Origin: an uncultured Chloroflexota bacterium
GTDB taxonomy: Bacteria; Chloroflexota; Anaerolineae; Aggregatilineales; Phototrophicaceae
Length of the DNA: 34,342 nucleotides
Assembly (NCBI GenBank): GCA_903904765.1
Contig: CAIVEA010000538.1
Location: 1 to 34,342 of the forward strand
Direction of reading: 5' to 3'
The position numbers were made by a program, and so were the translations under genes. The notes under the pieces were generated by a model that saw only the letters and a list, made by a program, of their open reading frames with translations, had not been told where the DNA came from and made no database searches. The first letter of the stretch is position 1. Each line of letters opens with the position of its first letter. Positions 30,653 to 34,342 of the stretch are shown piece after piece.

Positions 30653-30779
30653 TTTCAAAAAACCTTGCTTGAATGAAGAACCGTTCTCACCTCTATTCTA
30701 ACGTTAGTTGCCGATATGCACCCCTTCAGATGTGAACATCGTAAGCGGCATTCGCCTTGTGCAAGGCGTGTTGGTCTTA

Positions 30780-30808
30780 TTGGCGCAGGCGGGGGCGAGT
30801 GTTATAAT
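30780..30808 (+). promoter_or_regulatory. Sigma70-type promoter of the succinate dehydrogenase genes
   Basis: TTGGCG (30780-30785) and a perfect TATAAT (30803-30808) are 17 bp apart, with a TG one base before the -10. A 16-bp palindrome, CGCCTTGTGCAAGGCG (30753-30768), lies just upstream of the -35 and could be a regulator site. Confidence 0.8.
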
Positions 30809-30843
30809 CCGCACGCCACACGCCATTTCCAAATAGGTGCTCA

Positions 30844-30862
30844 AAATCGTGAATCACGATTT
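30844..30862 (+). promoter_or_regulatory. Inverted repeat in the sdh leader, possible operator
   Basis: AAATCGTG and CACGATTT are perfect inverted repeats around AAT, located between the predicted transcript start and the GTG start codon. Symmetry of this size suits a dimeric repressor, but no regulator gene is adjacent. Confidence 0.5.
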
Positions 30863-30886
30863 ATTTTTTCGGAGGAGGAAAGTTCA

Positions 30887-31909
30887 GTGACTTCTCTCGT
30901 TTTAACCATTACCGAAACCATGCGCTATCGAGGGGCTATCGGGCAGTGGAGTTGGGTCCTGCACCGCCTCAGCGGGCTGGGCGTCGTCTTGTTCATCACC
31001 CTACACGTGATTGACACCTCTTGGGCTGTGTTCTATCCCCAGTTGTATGTGGAAGCTATTGCCACCTACCAGACACCGCTGTTCACTATCGGTGAGTTCG
31101 GGCTGGTGGCCTGCGTGATCTATCATGCGCTCAACGGCTTGCGAATCGTGGTATTCGATTTCAAGCCGGTGTGGTGGAAGCATCAGCAGAAGGCCGCCGG
31201 CTGGGTGCTGATCGGCACGCTGGTCATCCTCGTGCCGGTGTTCATCGGCATGTTTGGTCATGTGCTGCGCTTCTACGGCGATCCTGAAAGCAAAATCCTC
31301 GGCATCGGCGAAGTGCTGAGCGCACAACTGCCGTTCGCTGCCGGCATCGGCGCGGCCATCATCGGCGCGATCCTGTTTTCCGGCGTGGTGGGCATCATCC
31401 GCCCCGAACAGAGCAAGGCGGAACGCAAGGCCGGTGTGAAGGCCAAAGGCAGCAAACTGGAACGCTTCTGGTGGTCATTCATGCGCCTCAGCGGTCTGAT
31501 TATCCTGCCGCTGGTGTTCGGTCATCTGGCGATGATGCACGTCATTCAGGGCGTGTTCGACATCACCGCCGCCAATTTTGTGACCGTCGGCACGACGGCT
31601 GTGAACAACACCGGAACCGCGGTGGAATTCGTGGCGAACCGCTGGAACTATCTGATCGGCCCGCTGGCGATCTGGCGGCTGTACGATCTGGCGCTGCTGG
31701 CGCTGGTGACGGTACACGGCTTCAACGGCCTGCGCCTCGTGCTGACCGATTACACTGGATTCAGCCCGCTGCTCAAGCGCGGTGCAATCTACCTGTGCGT
31801 GATCGGCGCGGTGGTGCTGCTGGTGCTGGGCGCAGGTGCGCTGTTCGGCACGATCAACGACTCGGCGATTAAGATGGCGCAGGAAGCGATGGCGACCCTG
31901 CATCAGTAA
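30887..31909 (+). CDS. Succinate dehydrogenase membrane anchor, fused SdhC-SdhD-like
   Basis: The 340-aa product is far longer than SdhC or SdhD (each about 110-130). It has about seven membrane helices and two halves with parallel motifs: HRLSGL (26-31) and later HALNGLRIVVFDF (80-92); then MRLSGL (199-204) and HGFNGLRLVLTDY (277-289). Histidines at 26, 40, 80, 213, 218 and 277 are candidate heme ligands. This suggests an SdhC-SdhD fusion anchoring the flavoprotein and carrying heme b and the quinone site. An extra helix (about 146-170) and a basic linker (172-192) lie between the halves. GTG start at 30887 follows GGAGGAGG. sdhA lies 442 bp downstream. Confidence 0.85.
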   Translation: MTSLVLTITETMRYRGAIGQWSWVLHRLSGLGVVLFITLHVIDTSWAVFYPQLYVEAIATYQTPLFTIGEFGLVACVIYHALNGLRIVVFDFKPVWWKHQQKAAGWVLIGTLVILVPVFIGMFGHVLRFYGDPESKILGIGEVLSAQLPFAAGIGAAIIGAILFSGVVGIIRPEQSKAERKAGVKAKGSKLERFWWSFMRLSGLIILPLVFGHLAMMHVIQGVFDITAANFVTVGTTAVNNTGTAVEFVANRWNYLIGPLAIWRLYDLALLALVTVHGFNGLRLVLTDYTGFSPLLKRGAIYLCVIGAVVLLVLGAGALFGTINDSAIKMAQEAMATLHQ

Positions 31910-31964
31910 ACGTCTGTCTGTACGCGGGGATAAAGGGTTCTTATGAAGGTAAGTTTTGGGGATG

Positions 31965-32260
31965 AACCCTCATCCCCCAGCCCCTTCTCCCTCAGGGCGA
32001 AGGGGAGTAAACCAGAAATAACTTTCTGGAAGTCCCTCGTCCTGAGGGAGAGGGATATAGGGCTTTCAAGGGTAGGTTTTTTGCAGGATAACCCTCAACC
32101 TAAAACCTCACCCCCCAGCCCCCTCTCCGTAGTAACAGCGAGGGGGAGCAAGCAGCAGACTCTTTCACCCCTCTCCAAAGCGGTACTCCGCGTCTTGGAG
32201 AGGGGACGGGGGTGAGGTTCTTAAAAAACCTACCCTTGAGAGGGATATAGGGTGAGGGTT
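31965..32260. repeat. Nested intergenic repeats between the sdh anchor and sdhA
   Basis: The 442-bp gap from 31910 to 32351 holds no supported gene and is mostly repeat. An outer block begins AACCCTCATCCCCCAG and ends GGTGAGGGTT, and includes the family A core in reverse orientation (31983-32003). Inside it TCAAGGGTAGGTTTTTT (32066-32082) and AAAAAACCTACCCTTGA (32223-32239) are a perfect 17-bp inverted repeat. Between them a further element (32104-32219) is bounded by AACCTCACCCC and GGGGTGAGGTT, the same ends as 5996-6062. The arrangement looks like insertion of one repeat into another. Confidence 0.75.
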
Positions 32261-32351
32261 CTCTAGCCAAAACCCATCCCTGAAAGATGATAGGGTTGGG
32301 ACGTTTACTGGCAACCCGTATTGCAAGGGCTTTGTAGAGGAGTTTGGGCGA

Positions 32352-34178
32352 ATGCAGACGCATCAATTTGATGCCATCATCGTTGGCGCAGGCGGCGCAG
32401 GTCTGATGGCCGCGCTGTATGCCAGCAAAGGTGGCGCGAACGTAGCAGTAGTGAGCAAGTTGTATCCCACCCGCAGCCACACCGGGGCGGCGCTGGGCGG
32501 CATTGGCGCGGCGCTGGGCAACTATGAAGAAGACAAACCGCTGTGGCATGCCTACGACACCGTGAAGGGCGGCGACTATCTGGCCGACCAGAACGCGGCG
32601 AAGGTGCTGGCCGAGAATGCGGTGGACGCGGTGATCGAACTGGAGCACATGGGGTTGCCATTTGACCGCACCCCGGAAGGCCGCATCAGCCAGCGTCGTT
32701 TCGGCGGCCACACCAGCAATTTTGGCGAGAAGCCGGTGCGCCGCGCCTGCCATGCGGCTGACCGCACGGGTCACATGATTTTGCAGACTCTTTACCAGCA
32801 ATGTATTAAGAATCAGGTGCGCTTCTTTGATGAATTCCATGTGGTGGATGTCATCATGAATCAGGGCGCATGTGTGGGCGTGATCGCCCTGCAACTGGGC
32901 ACGGGCGAACTGCACGTCTTTCATGGCAAAGCCACCCTGTTTGCGACGGGCGGCTGGGGGCGCGTGTGGCAGATCACCAGCAACGCGCACACCCTGACGG
33001 GCGACGGCGCAGCAGCCGTGTTCCGCCGGGGCATCCCCATGCAGGATATGGAATTCTATCAGTTCCATCCCACCGGCCTGTACGGGCTGGGCGTGCTGCT
33101 CACCGAAGGTATTCGCGGTGAAGGTGGTATCATCCTCAACCGTCACGGCGAACGCTTCATGGAGAAGTACGCGCCCAAGATTAAAGACCTCGCCAGCCGT
33201 GATGTGGTCAGCCGTTCGATCTACCTCGAACTGCGGGCGGGCAACGGCGTGGGGCCGAACAAGGATTATGTGCATCTGGACATCCGTCCCAGCACCGTCA
33301 ACCGCTATCTGGCGGAAGCCGGCGAAACCCGCCGCGTGGACGAAGCCTATGTCGCCCGCGTGCTGGCGGAAACGCTGGATGTGTGCCGCACCTATGCTGG
33401 CGTTGATCCGCTGACCGAGCCGATGCCCATTCAGCCGACGGCGCATTACGCGATGGGCGGCATTCCGACCAACGTGGATGCTGAAGTGGTGATTGACGAA
33501 AACTGGACAGTTTTGCCGGGTATGTACGCTGCTGGCGAATGCGCCTGCGTGAGCTGTCACGGCGCGAACCGGCTGGGGACGAACTCGCTGGTGGACTTGA
33601 TCGTGTTCGGGCGGCGTGGCGGCATGAAGATCGCCGAGTACGTCAAGAAAACCGATTTGATCCCGCTGCCGCCCAACCCCACCGCCGAAACCGAAGCCGA
33701 ATTCAAGCGGCTGCGTGCCAGCAAGGGCAAGACCCGCCCCTACGAAATTCGTAAGCAGATGCAGAAGGTTATGATGGAAGGCGTGGGCGTGTTCCGCGAT
33801 GCCAACGGCATGAGCAACGCGCTCAAGGTTGTGCGCGAACTGCGCGAACGCTACCGCAACGACCTGACCTTCGATGATCGCGGCTACAAGTACAACACCG
33901 ATGCGGTGGAGGCGTGGGAATTGGGCTGCTTGCTCGACCTCGCTGAAGTGACGGCGGTCAGTGCGCTGGAACGTCAGGAGAGCCGGGGCGGTCACAGCCG
34001 CGAAGACTTCAAAGATCGTGACGATGTGAAGTGGCTGGTGCATACGCTGGCCTATCGCAAGGGCAGCGCGGTCTATCAGGAAGGCCAGACCTCCATCGAA
34101 CTCAACCTGAAGAAGAAGGTGGATATGTCGTTGGCAGCGGAAGACCCGCGCTTCATCCCGAAAGAGCGCGTGTACTAG
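32352..34178 (+). CDS. sdhA: Succinate dehydrogenase flavoprotein subunit
   Basis: The 608-aa protein is a full-length SdhA. FAD-binding [10 protein letters not shown] is at 12-21, and [10 protein letters not shown] places His43 as the covalent FAD attachment site. [36 protein letters not shown] and the [21 protein letters not shown] block, covering the substrate-site His and Arg, are intact. The C-terminal helical domain (about 450-608) is complete, with [15 protein letters not shown]. It oxidises succinate to fumarate on the cytoplasmic side. GAGGAG lies 8 nt before the ATG. Its partner SdhB is not in the window and is probably further downstream. Confidence 0.97.
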   Translation: MQTHQFDAIIVGAGGAGLMAALYASKGGANVAVVSKLYPTRSHTGAALGGIGAALGNYEEDKPLWHAYDTVKGGDYLADQNAAKVLAENAVDAVIELEHMGLPFDRTPEGRISQRRFGGHTSNFGEKPVRRACHAADRTGHMILQTLYQQCIKNQVRFFDEFHVVDVIMNQGACVGVIALQLGTGELHVFHGKATLFATGGWGRVWQITSNAHTLTGDGAAAVFRRGIPMQDMEFYQFHPTGLYGLGVLLTEGIRGEGGIILNRHGERFMEKYAPKIKDLASRDVVSRSIYLELRAGNGVGPNKDYVHLDIRPSTVNRYLAEAGETRRVDEAYVARVLAETLDVCRTYAGVDPLTEPMPIQPTAHYAMGGIPTNVDAEVVIDENWTVLPGMYAAGECACVSCHGANRLGTNSLVDLIVFGRRGGMKIAEYVKKTDLIPLPPNPTAETEAEFKRLRASKGKTRPYEIRKQMQKVMMEGVGVFRDANGMSNALKVVRELRERYRNDLTFDDRGYKYNTDAVEAWELGCLLDLAEVTAVSALERQESRGGHSREDFKDRDDVKWLVHTLAYRKGSAVYQEGQTSIELNLKKKVDMSLAAEDPRFIPKERVY

Positions 34179-34180
34179 CC

Positions 34181-34342
34181 ATGCCCGACTCCGAGAAAGC
34201 TATCCGGCAGGCTGTCGCCCGTTATCGCGGGATGACCGCCCTGAACCTGATGAAGTCAGTTACGGTGATCGTCGTCGGTGTACTGATGATGTACCTGCTG
34301 GTTTCGGATAAGGTGTTCGATAGCAACAGTCAGGATGCGCCG
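34181..34342 (+). CDS. Start of a small membrane protein gene (partial)
   Basis: An ATG two bases after the sdhA stop opens a frame that runs to the window edge (54 codons). The N-terminus MPDSEKAIRQAVARYRGMTA is polar and is followed by one membrane helix (about 26-42, VTVIVVGVLMMYLLVSD). No other motif is visible. Tight spacing suggests the same operon as sdhA. It does not look like the start of SdhB, which would begin with a ferredoxin-like domain. Identity is open because only the N-terminal part is present. Confidence 0.6.
   Translation, partial: MPDSEKAIRQAVARYRGMTALNLMKSVTVIVVGVLMMYLLVSDKVFDSNSQDAP

Noticed and set aside
30698..30707. CTAACGTTAG palindrome before the sugar-kinase gene as an operator
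   Set aside because: A 10-bp palindrome alone is too likely by chance and no second copy or regulator was seen.
32100..34043. Long open frame (about 650 codons) on the minus strand opposite sdhA
   Set aside because: The plus strand encodes a complete, motif-bearing SdhA; the minus frame is His/Gln/Ala-rich, has no known motif and is a by-product of high GC codon bias.

Overview
The window is a dense, GC-rich bacterial chromosome segment. It carries about 27 protein genes and several families of short palindromic intergenic repeats. No rRNA, tRNA, CRISPR array, transposase or phage gene was recognised. The protein set suggests a Chloroflexota (Anaerolineae-like) bacterium: a four-domain ribosomal protein S1, secreted SH3b proteins, a TIR-WD40 protein with a Pro/Thr linker, and a CoaE fused to an acetyltransferase-like domain. 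This placement rests on overall resemblance, not on a database search. A respiratory metabolism is indicated by the succinate dehydrogenase locus at the right end.

Layout. 1-5900: the 3' end of an unknown gene, a hypothetical gene, a secreted membrane-anchored protein, a membrane endonuclease/exonuclease/phosphatase-fold protein, a cupin, an SDR oxidoreductase and a YtcJ-like amidohydrolase. 6089-8584: a large TIR - transmembrane - heptad repeat - WD40 - SH3b protein, a candidate signalling or immune receptor. 8935-13423: an MTA/SAH-deaminase-like amidohydrolase, a CoaE fusion protein, two overlapping Doc-family genes and two small hypothetical genes. 13424-17683: a structured stretch, a 56-residue membrane protein, rpsA, a DegT-type aminotransferase and two coupled receiver-only response regulators. 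17861-22954: a secreted SH3b/Excalibur protein, an AT-richer stretch of about 800 bp that is a candidate replication origin, dnaA and tsaD. 22951-27465: a Fe3+-type ABC permease and ATPase interrupted by a Uma2-family gene, a YtxH protein and a single-pass membrane protein. 27590-30652: a sugar-nucleotide epimerase overlapping a pentapeptide-repeat gene, then an FGGY sugar kinase. 30887-34342: a fused SdhC-SdhD-like membrane anchor, a 440-bp nested repeat region, sdhA and the start of a small membrane protein.

The strongest observation is around dnaA. The DnaA recognition helix has Thr where E. coli has base-contacting Asp433. The upstream region carries no exact TTATCCACA box but five same-strand WWTCCCAA motifs whose starts are 10, 11, 41 and 200 bp apart, close to whole helical turns. 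Together they suggest an origin with shifted DnaA-box specificity. Other points of interest are the TIR receptor topology, the CoaE fusion, the two Doc genes without a visible antitoxin, the SdhCD fusion and the repeat families.
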